From the NCBI RefSeq assembly GCF_026013365.1, contig NZ_JAPDOE010000002.1:992001-1056000 (forward strand): a DNA stretch of 64,000 nucleotides, given 5' to 3'. Position 1 is the stretch's first letter, and each line of letters begins with the position of its first letter. Below are positions 17,486-26,545 of the stretch, piece after piece. The position numbers and the translations under genes were made by a program. Source of the DNA: Paenibacillus sp. LS1. Its GTDB lineage: Bacteria; Bacillota; Bacilli; Paenibacillales; Paenibacillaceae. The notes below the pieces were generated by a model that was given only the letters and a program-made list of their open reading frames with translations, was not told the DNA's origin and made no database searches.

Positions 17486-18057
17486 TCTTTGCGGCGGAAT
17501 ACTTTTTTGCTCCGCACATATTCAATATCGGCCACCTGTTGTCTCGCATTGGCCGTCCGTGCAACCACGAAGAAGTAATCAGACAGTCGGTTTAAATACC
17601 GTCGTACAGACGGGTTAATGTCCGTATGCTGTCCCAGTGTTACCGTGCGACGCTCTGCGCGACGACATACAGTACGGCACACATGAAGAGCAGAAGACAG
17701 CTGACTGCCACCAGGAATAATGAACCGTTCCACTTTTGGATTCTCTGCATCATACTGGTCGATCCATTGTTCCAGACGTGTGACCATTTCATCTCTTACC
17801 TTATATTTGGACTCACTAATCTTCACGAAGGCCAGATCGGATCCGCAATCAAACAATTCCTGCTGAACTTCCAACAGATGTTCACGCAGATCTTCGAATT
17901 GCCCTTGAGCAGAATCAATCAGGCTGATCGCCTGGCCGACAAAACAGTTCAATTCGTCAATCGTGCCATAAGCCTCAACTCGATCATCATCCTTGATGAC
18001 GCGTCCACCAATAACCGAAGTCTGTCCTTCGTCACCTGTTCGTGTATATATACCCAT
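17482..18057 (-). CDS. Cob(I)alamin adenosyltransferase, PduO type
   Basis: This enzyme transfers adenosyl from ATP to cob(I)alamin to make coenzyme B12. The 191-residue protein carries the PduO-type signature: MGIYTRTGDEGQTSVIGGRV at the start (the TxxGDxGxT ATP site), GTIDELNCFVGQA, FIIPGGSQLSSALHVCRTVC and RRAERR, and YLNRLSDYFFVVAR near the end. ATG follows GGAGGG. It overlaps the pseudouridine synthase gene by 4 nt. A CobU-like gene lies about 850 bp away on the same strand, but no cobalamin riboswitch is seen. Confidence 0.93.
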   Translation of the reverse strand: MGIYTRTGDEGQTSVIGGRVIKDDDRVEAYGTIDELNCFVGQAISLIDSAQGQFEDLREHLLEVQQELFDCGSDLAFVKISESKYKVRDEMVTRLEQWIDQYDAENPKVERFIIPGGSQLSSALHVCRTVCRRAERRTVTLGQHTDINPSVRRYLNRLSDYFFVVARTANARQQVADIEYVRSKKVFRRKE

Positions 18058-18205
18058 CGTTATCCCTCCAATTGTTAATATAATAATGAATACGGGAATG
18101 CCATTTTTTCAGAAACCAGTCTATCGCTTTACACGTATATAAGAATTGGTGTGCTCTGCCGAGTATACGACAAATCGAAGGAAACCAAAAGTAAAGGAGA
18201 CGATT

Positions 18206-18817
18206 ATGCAAAACTGGATAACCGATTTCATGGAACAATACGGCTACATAGGCATTGCGCTCATTATTGCTCTTGAGAACGTATTTCCCCCAATTCCATC
18301 CGAAATCATCTTGCCGTTTGGCGGATTCATGACTACCTATACCAGTCTAACCCTTCCGGGTGTAATTATTGCCGCTACCATCGGCTCCGTCCTTGGTGCT
18401 GTTATCCTGTATGGTATTGGACTCCTCATTGACGTCGAACGCCTTGAAAAAATTGTGGAACGCTGGGGACATGTTCTGCGCATCAAAAAAGAGGATATTC
18501 ACCGTGTCGATGCATGGTTTGACAAATATGGCATGTGGACCGTATTGTTCTGTCGAATGGTTCCCCTCGTCCGCAGTCTCATCTCAATTCCTGCGGGCAT
18601 GTCCAACATGAAATTTGGTTTATTCCTTCTCTTTACAACCATTGGTACACTGATCTGGAATGTTATTCTTGTCTCCGTAGGCGCTGCACTTGGCGCATCA
18701 TGGGAGAGCATTTTGCACTTTATGGACGTTTATTCCATTGTAGTGTACGTCATTCTGGCCATCATTGTCATCGGATGTATCATCTGGTGGATCAGACGTA
18801 GCAAAAAGCAGAAATAA
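18206..18817 (+). CDS. DedA-family membrane protein
   Basis: This is a 203-residue integral membrane protein of the DedA family; members act in lipid (undecaprenyl phosphate or phosphatidylethanolamine) flipping and envelope homeostasis. Family motifs are visible: ALENVFPPIPSEIILPFGGF (E..PPIPSE), WFDKYGMWTVLFCRMVPLVR and SLISIPAGMSNM (the F-R-PxxR...PaG motif), then two C-terminal helices. I chose the ATG at 18206 because AAAGGAG sits 5 nt before it; the frame stays open further upstream without a ribosome site. It is divergent from the adenosyltransferase gene. Confidence 0.92.
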   Translation: MQNWITDFMEQYGYIGIALIIALENVFPPIPSEIILPFGGFMTTYTSLTLPGVIIAATIGSVLGAVILYGIGLLIDVERLEKIVERWGHVLRIKKEDIHRVDAWFDKYGMWTVLFCRMVPLVRSLISIPAGMSNMKFGLFLLFTTIGTLIWNVILVSVGAALGASWESILHFMDVYSIVVYVILAIIVIGCIIWWIRRSKKQK

Positions 18818-18839
18818 AAAAGGATAGACTTCATAAATA

Positions 18840-18876
18840 AAGCCTCCTTGCAACCATTTCGTGGTCGAGGAGGCTT
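18840..18876. terminator. Bidirectional terminator between dedA-like and cobU
   Basis: A 9-bp stem (AAGCCTCCT/AGGAGGCTT) with a 19-nt loop lies between the converging dedA-like and cobU genes and probably ends both transcripts. Confidence 0.7.
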
Positions 18877-18904
18877 CTTCATATCACCCGTTTATGTCAT
18901 CTCG

Positions 18905-19447
18905 TTACCGTTCGTCTTCATACCGCATTTCCTGACTCTTCAGATCGATGGCCAGACCGGATACCAGCATGTACATCTTTTCAGCATGGATCTGCAGCAT
19001 CCGGTTAACCGAGGCCATTCTCGCTGTAAATATCCGTTCTTCCTCGGTAGGATGCAATGTACCATGCATTTCATTGGTAATCACAAGCAACTTCCCCTGA
19101 TAAGACAACAATGCATCAAGCAAAAGCTGAGTTTCTGAACGCTGGTGATTCAGATCGTCTGTTGCCCTGAAACCGGCAGCCATCCATGAGGTCAGACTGT
19201 CTACAATTACAATTCGCTGATCCGCCAGAAAAAGATTGGATTCCCGATTAATCTGGGTGATCACCTCTGTCAGTTGCTGACCGTTCCCGGCATGAATGGC
19301 ACGATAATGAGCGGATGGCAATTCGGGAATAACGGGATCATGATCACCAGTGGATAAATATACGCCCTCCCGGCTAATTCCGGCTGCGTACTTGAGGGCA
19401 AACCTGGTTTTACCACTACCTATGCCGCCTGTGACCGTAATCAGCAA
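18905..19447 (-). CDS. cobU: CobU-like adenosylcobinamide kinase/guanylyltransferase
   Basis: This enzyme phosphorylates adenosylcobinamide and then attaches GMP in late B12 assembly or salvage. The 180-residue protein has the P-loop TGGIGSGKTRFALKYA, IVDSLTSWMAAGF (the CobU V-D-S/C-L-T-x-W motif), VITNEMHGTLHPTEEERIF, and MASVNRMLQIHAEKMYMLVS and GLAIDLK near the end. These correspond in order to the family signatures; the N-E-M-x-G part replaces the usual SNEVG. Start is TTG with GAAGGAGGG 8 nt upstream. The gene ends 29 nt from the shared terminator. Confidence 0.82.
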   Translation of the reverse strand: MLITVTGGIGSGKTRFALKYAAGISREGVYLSTGDHDPVIPELPSAHYRAIHAGNGQQLTEVITQINRESNLFLADQRIVIVDSLTSWMAAGFRATDDLNHQRSETQLLLDALLSYQGKLLVITNEMHGTLHPTEEERIFTARMASVNRMLQIHAEKMYMLVSGLAIDLKSQEMRYEDER

Positions 19448-19484
19448 TCCGCTTCCCTCCTTCCACAGCCATTCTGTATTTTCT

Positions 19485-20036
19485 TTACTCTGTCAGCGCC
19501 TTCAGCACTTTCTTGGATTCTTCGACATTGGAAGCAGACACCGGAATGGTGGCGAACAAATTGCTCGCAGCATATTCTACATCTTTAAACATTTTCATGT
19601 CTTCGAGCGGAATGCCGTATAGATGTGATTCTTGCTTGAGATCTGAACCGTCATCTCCTTCACCTTTCTCCACCAATACACCGCCCTCAAATACACCCCG
19701 TTCATACTTCTTCGGGTCAAAGGTATCATCCAGCGGAATGTTGGAGCCATTGCTTCCGTATTGTTTCATGTCGGATTCAGGCAAAATGAAGATATCATGT
19801 CCGCCAGCCGCATACTCCACCATAATTTTCTGAACATCATACATCGCACTTGTGATCACTTCCACCTTGGGTTCCTCGCCCAGTTTCTGTTGCAGATTAG
19901 CCTGTAACTGCTCTGAGATTACAGATGGATTTCCTTGGTTATCGATGATGAAAATGGAAAAACCATCTTTACCGCCACAACCCGCAAGCAGAAAAACGAT
20001 AGAAATGATCGCAGTAAGCCCCCAAAATCTCTTCAT
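19485..20036 (-). CDS. Putative lipoprotein of unknown function
   Basis: The 183-residue protein starts with a basic N-terminus, a hydrophobic stretch and the lipobox LLAGC, so it should be lipid-anchored on the outer membrane face. The mature part has an alpha/beta look (FSIFIIDNQGNPSVI, KVEVITSAMYDV, GGHDIFILPESDM) that recalls periplasmic-binding-like folds. I do not recognise a family. It is 37 bp upstream of cobU on the same strand, so it may share its transcript. Confidence 0.75.
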   Translation of the reverse strand: MKRFWGLTAIISIVFLLAGCGGKDGFSIFIIDNQGNPSVISEQLQANLQQKLGEEPKVEVITSAMYDVQKIMVEYAAGGHDIFILPESDMKQYGSNGSNIPLDDTFDPKKYERGVFEGGVLVEKGEGDDGSDLKQESHLYGIPLEDMKMFKDVEYAASNLFATIPVSASNVEESKKVLKALTE

Positions 20037-20109
20037 TCCAGTTCCCCCTTTAGTCTCCTATGTCCAATATATCACAATTGTTCCACGCAAAAAAATAACC
20101 TGTCTTATC

Positions 20110-20159
20110 GGGGGATCCCCCTTGCTTTACAGACAAAAAAAGAAGACCCTCGCAGGTCT
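20110..20159 (-). terminator. Terminator after the Spo0E-like gene
   Basis: The hairpin AGACC/GGTCT at 20144-20159 is followed on the minus strand by TTCTTTTTTT, which fits a terminator for the Spo0E-like gene ending at 20205. A 12-nt palindrome of G and C around GATC lies just beyond at 20110-20121. Confidence 0.6.
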
Positions 20160-20204
20160 CCTTTCTAACTCAATAAAATGAAACGTTTCAATTCAACGAA
20201 AACG

Positions 20205-20471
20205 TTATTTTCCTTTAATCGGGTTGGCCTTCATGTATTCATTAATCTTGAGATCCAGCAAACTGCTGATTTCAATTACAATATCGGATGTGAATGATTT
20301 CTCTTCGAGGAAGATCTGTTCCATCTTGCGACGAAGCATATGAATCTCATCTTCCAAGGAAATGTCATGCAAAGATGCGTTATCGGGTTTCACCGACCAT
20401 CGGTCGCCATGATCGCCTTCTGCCAGATAGTGCCCACGATTAGTCGGTAAATCATATTCAACACAAAACAA
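20205..20471 (-). CDS. Spo0E-family aspartyl-phosphate phosphatase
   Basis: Spo0E-family proteins dephosphorylate the sporulation regulator Spo0A and so delay sporulation. The diagnostic C-terminal helix pair is present: IHMLRRKMEQIFLEE, then IVIEISSLLDLKINEYMK, carrying the S-x-x-x-D motif (S-S-L-L-D) that holds the catalytic aspartate. The 88-residue product has a longer N-terminus than most. I placed the start at TTG 20471, 7 nt after AAGGAGGG; an earlier TTG lies too close to the site. Confidence 0.78.
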   Translation of the reverse strand: MFCVEYDLPTNRGHYLAEGDHGDRWSVKPDNASLHDISLEDEIHMLRRKMEQIFLEEKSFTSDIVIEISSLLDLKINEYMKANPIKGK

Positions 20472-20613
20472 AGCCAACCCCTCCTTGGAAAAATGGTTTC
20501 CAAATATATGAAAACTTATTTCAAATTGAAATTATATCACAATATTTTGCAAAAGAAAGTTATTTTTTTCCAATAATACAATATCACAGTTGTCTCATGC
20601 TACTACTTTACTA

Positions 20614-21822
20614 TTAACCCTCTTTTTGCACTTTGTAAACAAAGTTTCCGATTCGTTCCAAAGCTTCATTCAATTGGGTTACAGAAGTAGCATAAGAGCA
20701 ACGCAAGAAGCCTTCACCTTGAGGACCAAAAACATTGCCGGGAACAGCAGCGACTTTATTCTCCGTTAACAATCGCTCAGCAAACAGGTCGGAACTCATG
20801 CCTGTCTTTTGAATACTTGGGAATGCATAGAATGCGCCCTGAGGTTCATGACAATCAAGCCCAATATCCCGGAATCCCTGCACAATCAAACGTCTGCGCT
20901 GATTATACGATTCTACCATCCGGTCTTTCTCACCCAAACCATTCGTCAATGCCTCAAGCGCAGCAACCTGACCCATGGCCGGAGCACACATTACCGTGTA
21001 CTGATGGATTTTGAGCATCGCTGCAATAAGTTCAGGATGACCACACATGTACCCGATTCGCCATCCAGTCATTGCAAAAGCCTTGGAAAATCCGCTTACC
21101 AGAATGGTCCGCTCCTTCATGTCCGGAATAGCTGCAAAGCTGACATGTTTTTGCGTATACGTCAATTCAGCGTAAATTTCATCAGCGATCACAATGAGAT
21201 CATGCTTTTTGATCACTTCAGCAATAGGCAACCACTCTTCATACGTCATGATGGCTCCTGTGGGATTACTCGGATAACACAGAATAACCACTTTCGACTT
21301 CGGTGTGATGCCAGCTTCAAGTGCTTCAGCCGTTAACTTGAACTGATCTTTCGCATAAGTTTCAACACCGACCGGTATACCTCCACCGATGGAAGCGATT
21401 GGTGAATAAGCCACGTAAGAAGGTTCAGGAATGAGAATCTCATCGCCAGGTACGATTAATGCACGCAAAGCCAGGTCAATCGCTTCACTGCCACCCACAG
21501 TAACAATAATCTCATCCTTGGGATCGTATTTGGTATCAAACTGAGTATCCAGATAATCGCTGATGGCTTCTCTCAGCTTCGGCATGCCTGCATTGGATGT
21601 GTAGCTGGTCATACCTCTTTCCAGCGAGTATACACAAGCTTCACGCATATGCCAAGGGGTAACAAAATCAGGTTCACCCACACCCAAAGTGATTATATCC
21701 TTGTTGTCTCCAACCAGATCGAAAAATTTGCGGATTCCGGATGGAGGTATCTGTTGCACGAGAGGTGCCAGATAAGACGTCATATTCTTGTTGTTTCCGG
21801 TTGTCTGTTCATTCACTATCAT
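20614..21822 (-). CDS. alaT: PLP-dependent aminotransferase, AlaT/PatA type
   Basis: This is a 402-residue fold-type I class I/II aminotransferase. Visible signatures are TLGVGEPDFVTPWHMREA, YTSNAGMPKLREAIS, VTVGGSEAIDLALRALI, CYPSNPTGAIM, IADEIYAEL, and SGFSKAFAMTGWRIGY with the PLP-binding lysine in SKAFAMTGWR. It lies 13 nt downstream of an Lrp-type regulator gene, the same arrangement as B. subtilis alaR-alaT (yugG-yugH), where AlaT is the alanine transaminase. The name alaT rests mainly on that context. Confidence 0.85.
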   Translation of the reverse strand: MIVNEQTTGNNKNMTSYLAPLVQQIPPSGIRKFFDLVGDNKDIITLGVGEPDFVTPWHMREACVYSLERGMTSYTSNAGMPKLREAISDYLDTQFDTKYDPKDEIIVTVGGSEAIDLALRALIVPGDEILIPEPSYVAYSPIASIGGGIPVGVETYAKDQFKLTAEALEAGITPKSKVVILCYPSNPTGAIMTYEEWLPIAEVIKKHDLIVIADEIYAELTYTQKHVSFAAIPDMKERTILVSGFSKAFAMTGWRIGYMCGHPELIAAMLKIHQYTVMCAPAMGQVAALEALTNGLGEKDRMVESYNQRRRLIVQGFRDIGLDCHEPQGAFYAFPSIQKTGMSSDLFAERLLTENKVAAVPGNVFGPQGEGFLRCSYATSVTQLNEALERIGNFVYKVQKEG

Positions 21823-21835
21823 GACACATCTTCCT

Positions 21836-22336
21836 TTACGGCGAGATCATGAGACGGTTGTCTTCCTGATGGTCTTCAAAGATGATCCCGTCCTGCTTAT
21901 ATTTTTTAAGGATAAAATTCGTTTTGGTTGAAAGTACAGAGTCAATCGGAGACAATTTCTCCGACACAAAGTTAGCGACTTCACGCAGGTTACCACCTTC
22001 TACTTCAACGAGCAGATCGTATGCACCTGACATGAGATATACGGATTTCACTTGCGGATAGAGATAAATGCGTTCGGCAATCCCTTCAAAGCCACGACCA
22101 CGCTCCGGCGTGATCTGCACCTCAATCAGGGCCGTTACTTTCTCATCATCTATTTTGCTCCAGTTTACAACGGTTGCGTATTTCACGATGACGTGGTCTT
22201 GTTCAAGCTGTGCCACGGCGTTCTTGATCTTGTCTTCCGACTCCCCCAGCAGCGTTGACAGCAGTGCGGGAGTCCTTCTCGCGTCTTCCTTCAGCAGATC
22301 CAGAACTTTTAATTGCAGATCGTTCAAATCTTTCAT
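21836..22336 (-). CDS. alaR: Lrp/AsnC-family regulator, AlaR-like
   Basis: The 166-residue protein has an N-terminal winged helix (LQLKVLDLLKEDARRTPALL, EDKIKNAVAQLEQDHVIVKY) and a C-terminal RAM/Lrp ligand domain (VTALIEVQITPERGRGFEGI, YLMSGAYDLLVEVEG, VLSTKTNFILKKYK). It probably controls its own operon with the aminotransferase gene, as AlaR does in Bacillus. ATG follows GGAGGG. Confidence 0.87.
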   Translation of the reverse strand: MKDLNDLQLKVLDLLKEDARRTPALLSTLLGESEDKIKNAVAQLEQDHVIVKYATVVNWSKIDDEKVTALIEVQITPERGRGFEGIAERIYLYPQVKSVYLMSGAYDLLVEVEGGNLREVANFVSEKLSPIDSVLSTKTNFILKKYKQDGIIFEDHQEDNRLMISP

Positions 22337-22422
22337 GGTTTTCCCTCCAGCGTCATCCAGGTTCCTGAAAATGAATTAATACTTATATTACATGAATTTA
22401 ACGTTGATGCAAAGACAAAAGA

Positions 22423-22449
22423 CCGCCTGCCCTGAATTCAGGCAAGCGG
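22423..22449 (-). terminator. Terminator after the coat-protein genes
   Basis: CCGCCTGCC pairs with GGCAAGCGG (one mismatch). On the minus strand the stem is followed by TCTTTTGTCTTT, beyond the stop of the CotF-like gene at 22497. Confidence 0.6.
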
Positions 22450-22496
22450 TGGTATGGTCTTGGTTAGCCAAGTGCTTCAAACCTCATTTCCACAGG

Positions 22497-22892
22497 TTAC
22501 ATGTAATAAGGGTTACCGTAATTCGGCTGATGCTGAGGCACATTGGGGGCTTGGCTATATGAACTGTTCTGCGTGTTCTTTTCTTGTATGAATTGCTGAC
22601 ACTTCTGTTGCGTCTGGTGTGCAGACTGGATTTGCTTGTCCACATCCTGACGAAGTGCCTTGGACGAGACAGAATACATGTTGTTTTGCTGCATCAGATT
22701 GAACAGTTCCCCTTGTAATCTCAGGGTATCGTTCGTTAAGTCTGTGAACATTCGACGTGTCATCGGGCAGGAAGCTTCAGTTGTCGCAGTCGTATATTCG
22801 CGCGAGGTTCGTCTTAAATCTGCAAGAATCGACTTCAGCAAATCCTGCTCCTGCATAAAAGCGCCATTAGATGATAAAGATTGAGAATACAT
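22497..22892 (-). CDS. CotF-like spore coat protein
   Basis: The 131-residue protein has a coat F domain: QEQDLLKSILADLRRTSREY, then TTATTEASCPMTRRMFTDL, an E-x-C-P-x-x-R-R-x-F pattern typical of small CotF-like proteins. A glutamine- and asparagine-rich tail ends in NYGNPYYM, common in coat proteins. ATG follows GGAGGA. It lies 35 nt downstream of a second small coat-type gene and is followed by a terminator. Expression is presumably in the mother cell late in sporulation (family knowledge). Confidence 0.85.
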   Translation of the reverse strand: MYSQSLSSNGAFMQEQDLLKSILADLRRTSREYTTATTEASCPMTRRMFTDLTNDTLRLQGELFNLMQQNNMYSVSSKALRQDVDKQIQSAHQTQQKCQQFIQEKNTQNSSYSQAPNVPQHQPNYGNPYYM

Positions 22893-22927
22893 GCGTTTTC
22901 CTCCTATACAGTTAGAGTTGACTTTAA

Positions 22928-23161
22928 TTACTGAACTTGCGCTGGTGCAAGAGATTGATGTTGCTGCAGCGCATTGACAAGCGTGTTCAGATGCTGTTCA
23001 TGTGAGCGAACATAGTGATTCAGTGCCTGTTGAATTTGGGGGTTATGTGTGATGGAAGCTGTGGCTGCACACTGCTTAATCAGCAGTTCTTCATTGGTGA
23101 TCGAGTCCGCAATGTAGTTCAATTCCTTGGGACTCAACGCTTGCATAGCTTGATTTTGCAT
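22928..23161 (-). CDS. Small coat F-like protein
   Basis: This 77-residue protein resembles a half coat F domain: LSPKELNYIADSITNEELLI, KQCAATASIT, IQQALNHYVRSHEQHLNTLV. The pattern of a small helical bundle with K-Q-C-A is common in CotF-like spore proteins. ATG follows GAGGAGG. It is co-transcribed with the CotF-like gene. Confidence 0.75.
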   Translation of the reverse strand: MQNQAMQALSPKELNYIADSITNEELLIKQCAATASITHNPQIQQALNHYVRSHEQHLNTLVNALQQHQSLAPAQVQ

Positions 23162-23258
23162 GTTTCGGTGGCCTCCTCGGCATAAAGTTTATGCACAATT
23201 ATTGTTAGCCCGGTCACACAAAAGTATACAAATTTAAATCATAAAGGGGATGTTTCTA

Positions 23259-24479
23259 ATGGATCTGGTCTATGGCACACCGTTCTGGCCTTCCACTTTT
23301 AATTCAACGTTCAATTATCCCGCTCTTCGAGAAGACATCTCGTGTGACTGCCTCATCATTGGCGGTGGTATGGGGGGCGCTCTGACTTCGAAACTGCTCT
23401 CAGAGAAAGGTGTTAACACGGTTGTTATTGATAAGCGAGATATTGCCCAAGGCAGCAGCTCTGCCAATACAGGTCTCTTGCAATACACGAATGACAAGAC
23501 CCTAACATCATGTATTCATACCTTTGGTGAAGCCAAAGGCGTACGTTTTTATGAACTTTGCCGGGAAGCCATGAAACAACTTACTCAGATTGCGGGTACT
23601 CTGGATACGGATCCTTGGTTTATTCCACGAACAAGTCTTTGTTTTGCAAGCAGTGAAGATGATGTGAGCCTATTGGAAGAAGAATATCAAACGCTGAAGC
23701 GCTACGGCTTTGAAGCTGAACTGTGGAATGCGGACAAAATCAAAACACATTTCCCCTTCAGCAAACCAGCTGCACTGTATACGATGGGAGATGCGGAAGT
23801 GAACCCCTATCGATTCGTTCATGCCTTATTTGAATCTGCCAATAAGCGTGGGGCCCGAATCTATGGTCAGACCGAAATGATACACTGTGAATACGATGAA
23901 GATGGTGTAGTATGCCACACTTCCAACGGTAAAATCCGTGCCAACAAAGTCATAGTTGCTGCCGGTTACGAGACACAGGATATCAAAAAGGATCGCGGAG
24001 CCTATCTGAAAACGACCTATGCCATTGCTACCAAGCCGCTACCTGATCTTAAGGAATGGTTCGAGCACAGCATGATTTGGGAGACCGCACGCCCCTATTT
24101 GTATATGCGAACAACACCGGATGGAAGAATCATCGCAGGTGGTTTGGATGAAGAAATACCTCGGGAGGATCAACGTGAAATTCGGGCAAAACACCGGGGA
24201 GACACACTTCTGGAAGAGGTCCGTTCCTATTTCCCTTTAGATGGTCTTGCAGTCGATTATGCCTGGGGTGCCGTGTTTGGTAATACGAATGATGGTCTGC
24301 CACTGATCGGCACACATCCCGATTATCCGCATTCTTACTTTGTGGAAGGCTATGGAGGCAACGGGACGGTGTACAGTATGATTGCTGCTTCCCTGATTGC
24401 AGATGCCATAACTGGCAAGCAGAACCCTGATATGGATCTATTCTCACTCACACGTACAAGTAAACCCTCTCCCGTATAA
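23259..24479 (+). CDS. FAD-dependent oxidoreductase, DAO family
   Basis: This 406-residue flavoprotein has an N-terminal Rossmann site CLIIGGGMGGALTSKLLSEK with GxGxxG-like spacing, VIDKRDIAQGSSSANTGLLQ (the family's S-S-x-x-x-G motif), and a C-terminal NDGLPLIGTHPDYPHSYFVE and GYGGNGTVYSM (the second FAD contact). These mark the DadA/glycine oxidase-like DAO family that oxidises secondary or primary amines. The substrate is not predictable. I moved the start to ATG 23259, which lies 9 nt after AAAGGGG; the ATG at 23250 touches the site. A terminator follows. Confidence 0.87.
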   Translation: MDLVYGTPFWPSTFNSTFNYPALREDISCDCLIIGGGMGGALTSKLLSEKGVNTVVIDKRDIAQGSSSANTGLLQYTNDKTLTSCIHTFGEAKGVRFYELCREAMKQLTQIAGTLDTDPWFIPRTSLCFASSEDDVSLLEEEYQTLKRYGFEAELWNADKIKTHFPFSKPAALYTMGDAEVNPYRFVHALFESANKRGARIYGQTEMIHCEYDEDGVVCHTSNGKIRANKVIVAAGYETQDIKKDRGAYLKTTYAIATKPLPDLKEWFEHSMIWETARPYLYMRTTPDGRIIAGGLDEEIPREDQREIRAKHRGDTLLEEVRSYFPLDGLAVDYAWGAVFGNTNDGLPLIGTHPDYPHSYFVEGYGGNGTVYSMIAASLIADAITGKQNPDMDLFSLTRTSKPSPV

Positions 24480-24526
24480 CATCCGATTTGAGCTGTATAT
24501 AAGCTATGCATGAGTTATAAATAATT

Positions 24527-24574
24527 AAGGGTACAGTGCTAGGAAAATTATCTCTTTCCCGAATCTGTACCCTT
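24527..24574 (+). terminator. Terminator after the FAD oxidoreductase
   Basis: A 10-bp stem (AAGGGTACAG/CTGTACCCTT) with a 28-nt loop is followed by TTTGG; it can also serve the converging MFS gene. Confidence 0.75.
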
Positions 24575-24606
24575 TTGGTTACGAAACCCTATATATTAAC
24601 GGCCCT

Positions 24607-25821
24607 CTAAGCCGAAGGCTCTTGCCCTTCCGTTCGATTCAATAATTTGTGCATAAAGATCCAGCCGATTAACGGAAAAGCACCCAGGACAATAATAAGC
24701 CAGGTTAACATGCGTAGAGATGGAGCATTCATAACCGTCACTATAAATATGGCCAATCCAAAAAGCCTGCCGAGCATCAGGCATAACTCTCTCAAAACGA
24801 CAAGTTCAACCCTTTTCTCCACATTTTCGCCACTCGTGCCCATCATGTCGAATCCCGCTGATATCATTGGCAATACATATAGCGGCATTGCGACAGCACT
24901 CCCAATCCCCATGATTAACAGCGTACCATAGGTGACTTTCCAGAGTAGAGGAAGGAGCACAAGCAGCAGAATCAGGGCTCCGATGAACATACCTCTTGAT
25001 CTATACTGCGGTTTAAACCATTTCCCCGCTGCCCAATAGCTTACAAGTGCCACGGCTGAGGTGATGAGTGAGAACTGCCCCAACTTGTACTCCTGTGCGG
25101 TTGCCACGTAGACAAGCAGTGCAATCAGGAAGGCAAAGACACCTTCACGCGCACCTTGAGCGAACAAACCCAAAGCCAAGGTTCTCCATGGACTATCCCG
25201 TTTGGATAGCTGTGTCCAAGGCTCCGACCACCGGTATGTACCGCTCACCTTTCTTTTCTTGAGAAAAAAACTAAAGACTACCGCTATGACATAAATGATG
25301 AGCGATATCGTAAATATGAGCCGATACCCCGTGTTGTCTGTCATACGGGTAATAATCAGACCAGAGAACCATGGGCCTATAATTCCTGTCATCGAGCCAA
25401 GTAACCCAACCCAGCCATTAAATAGATCCCTGTTTGCCCGATCCGTTATTTCAAAATACACGACATTAAACGCGATCCAGAATAGCCCGAGCGAACAACC
25501 CAGTAGTATGCCTAGAGGCCAAATCCAGTCTACAGCGTTGGAACCCGCCCAGAGGACAATCATATAGAAAAGGCCGGACAGCGCAGTACCTAGACGTAAT
25601 GCACTCATTTTATTGTGTTCCTTGACCCATTTGCCAGCAAGCCAGAACGTGAGTCCAATAGCCAGTTGCTGACTGATGGTGAACCAACCCAACATGGCAT
25701 AATCCGGACGGCTTTTCCACAGAAACACATTTAAGAAGGTTCCTGACAATGCTCCGGCTAACGCAAACAATCCATTCACGCCCAAAAGCAGAATGGATTG
25801 TCGGCCTAAAGTAATCTTCAT
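24607..25821 (-). CDS. MFS transporter
   Basis: This 404-residue protein has about twelve hydrophobic helices, a charged cytoplasmic loop in the middle (LKKRKVSGTYRWSEP), and motifs such as GTALSGLFYMI and a C-terminal half that mirrors the first, as in major facilitator proteins. The substrate is unknown. I set the start at ATG 25821 because AAGGAGGAGCAG precedes it directly; the frame stays open for 27 codons upstream without a ribosome site. It is probably monocistronic. Confidence 0.87.
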   Translation of the reverse strand: MKITLGRQSILLLGVNGLFALAGALSGTFLNVFLWKSRPDYAMLGWFTISQQLAIGLTFWLAGKWVKEHNKMSALRLGTALSGLFYMIVLWAGSNAVDWIWPLGILLGCSLGLFWIAFNVVYFEITDRANRDLFNGWVGLLGSMTGIIGPWFSGLIITRMTDNTGYRLIFTISLIIYVIAVVFSFFLKKRKVSGTYRWSEPWTQLSKRDSPWRTLALGLFAQGAREGVFAFLIALLVYVATAQEYKLGQFSLITSAVALVSYWAAGKWFKPQYRSRGMFIGALILLLVLLPLLWKVTYGTLLIMGIGSAVAMPLYVLPMISAGFDMMGTSGENVEKRVELVVLRELCLMLGRLFGLAIFIVTVMNAPSLRMLTWLIIVLGAFPLIGWIFMHKLLNRTEGQEPSA

Positions 25822-25950
25822 CTGCTCCTCCTTAATCCACCTGAAGTGAACTTTACACAGGTAGGTCTCAGGGTTAACGTACCCCAAGCAAGAGGAAAAC
25901 ATGATGAATCTTCAGGATTGCTTTGAAATTAGTTTTAATCTCCGGAATGC

Positions 25951-26517
25951 TTATTTCTGCGCACTTAGATTCTGGATCAGACGTAGACGGTCATCCTCAG
26001 ACAGACTGTATTGAACTTGGAAACATCCAGAGCACACATAGGTTAGCACCTTGAATGGTGTTGACAATAGTGACCCTTCACCTGAAGCAGCGTTAGCAAC
26101 TGGTGTGAAGTTATCCTGTGTTGCGGCTTGTGTACCTGCGAGAATCATGAATTCCCGGCAATTCGGGCACTCTGGTACTTCTTCCTGATGATCAAGTTGC
26201 TGCTGTACACCTTGTTCATACTGAATCAGATCATTACCTTCATCCGCGTATTTGGTTAACGTTCGCAACTCCGGCAATTTGAGTTCGACTTCATCCCCCC
26301 ACAGATCAGAAAGATCAGTAGTCTGTTTCTCGTTCGTTACATCGTCCATATCATAGATGTCGTCCTCAGCTTCATCGTTCTCTTCATCATCGATGTTAAT
26401 GTTGAGCGTACGGTATCCTTTTAATTCATTGTGGCAATAAGGACACTCTTCTTCAGGACCGAGCTCCTCATCCCATACAATCTCCGTCTGACACCAAGGG
26501 CAAACTGTTGTTTCCAT
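25951..26517 (-). CDS. Zinc-ribbon protein of unknown function
   Basis: The 188-residue acidic protein has three Cys pairs. An N-terminal zinc ribbon reads VCPWCQTEIVW ... ECPYCHNEL, and two more CxxC knuckles are ECPNCREFM near residue 118 and YVCSGCFQVQYSL near 164. The region between is rich in Asp and Glu (residues 42-70). It contains no catalytic motif I recognise. It heads a short same-strand run only loosely, since the small membrane genes lie upstream of it. Confidence 0.75.
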   Translation of the reverse strand: METTVCPWCQTEIVWDEELGPEEECPYCHNELKGYRTLNINIDDEENDEAEDDIYDMDDVTNEKQTTDLSDLWGDEVELKLPELRTLTKYADEGNDLIQYEQGVQQQLDHQEEVPECPNCREFMILAGTQAATQDNFTPVANAASGEGSLLSTPFKVLTYVCSGCFQVQYSLSEDDRLRLIQNLSAQK

Positions 26518-26545
26518 GTTTAATCAACCTTTCTCTTTCAAATAA

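Noticed and set aside
18058..18205. A cobalamin riboswitch near the B12 genes
   Set aside because: The gap upstream of the adenosyltransferase gene is too short and lacks a B12-box-like sequence; none is seen before cobU either.
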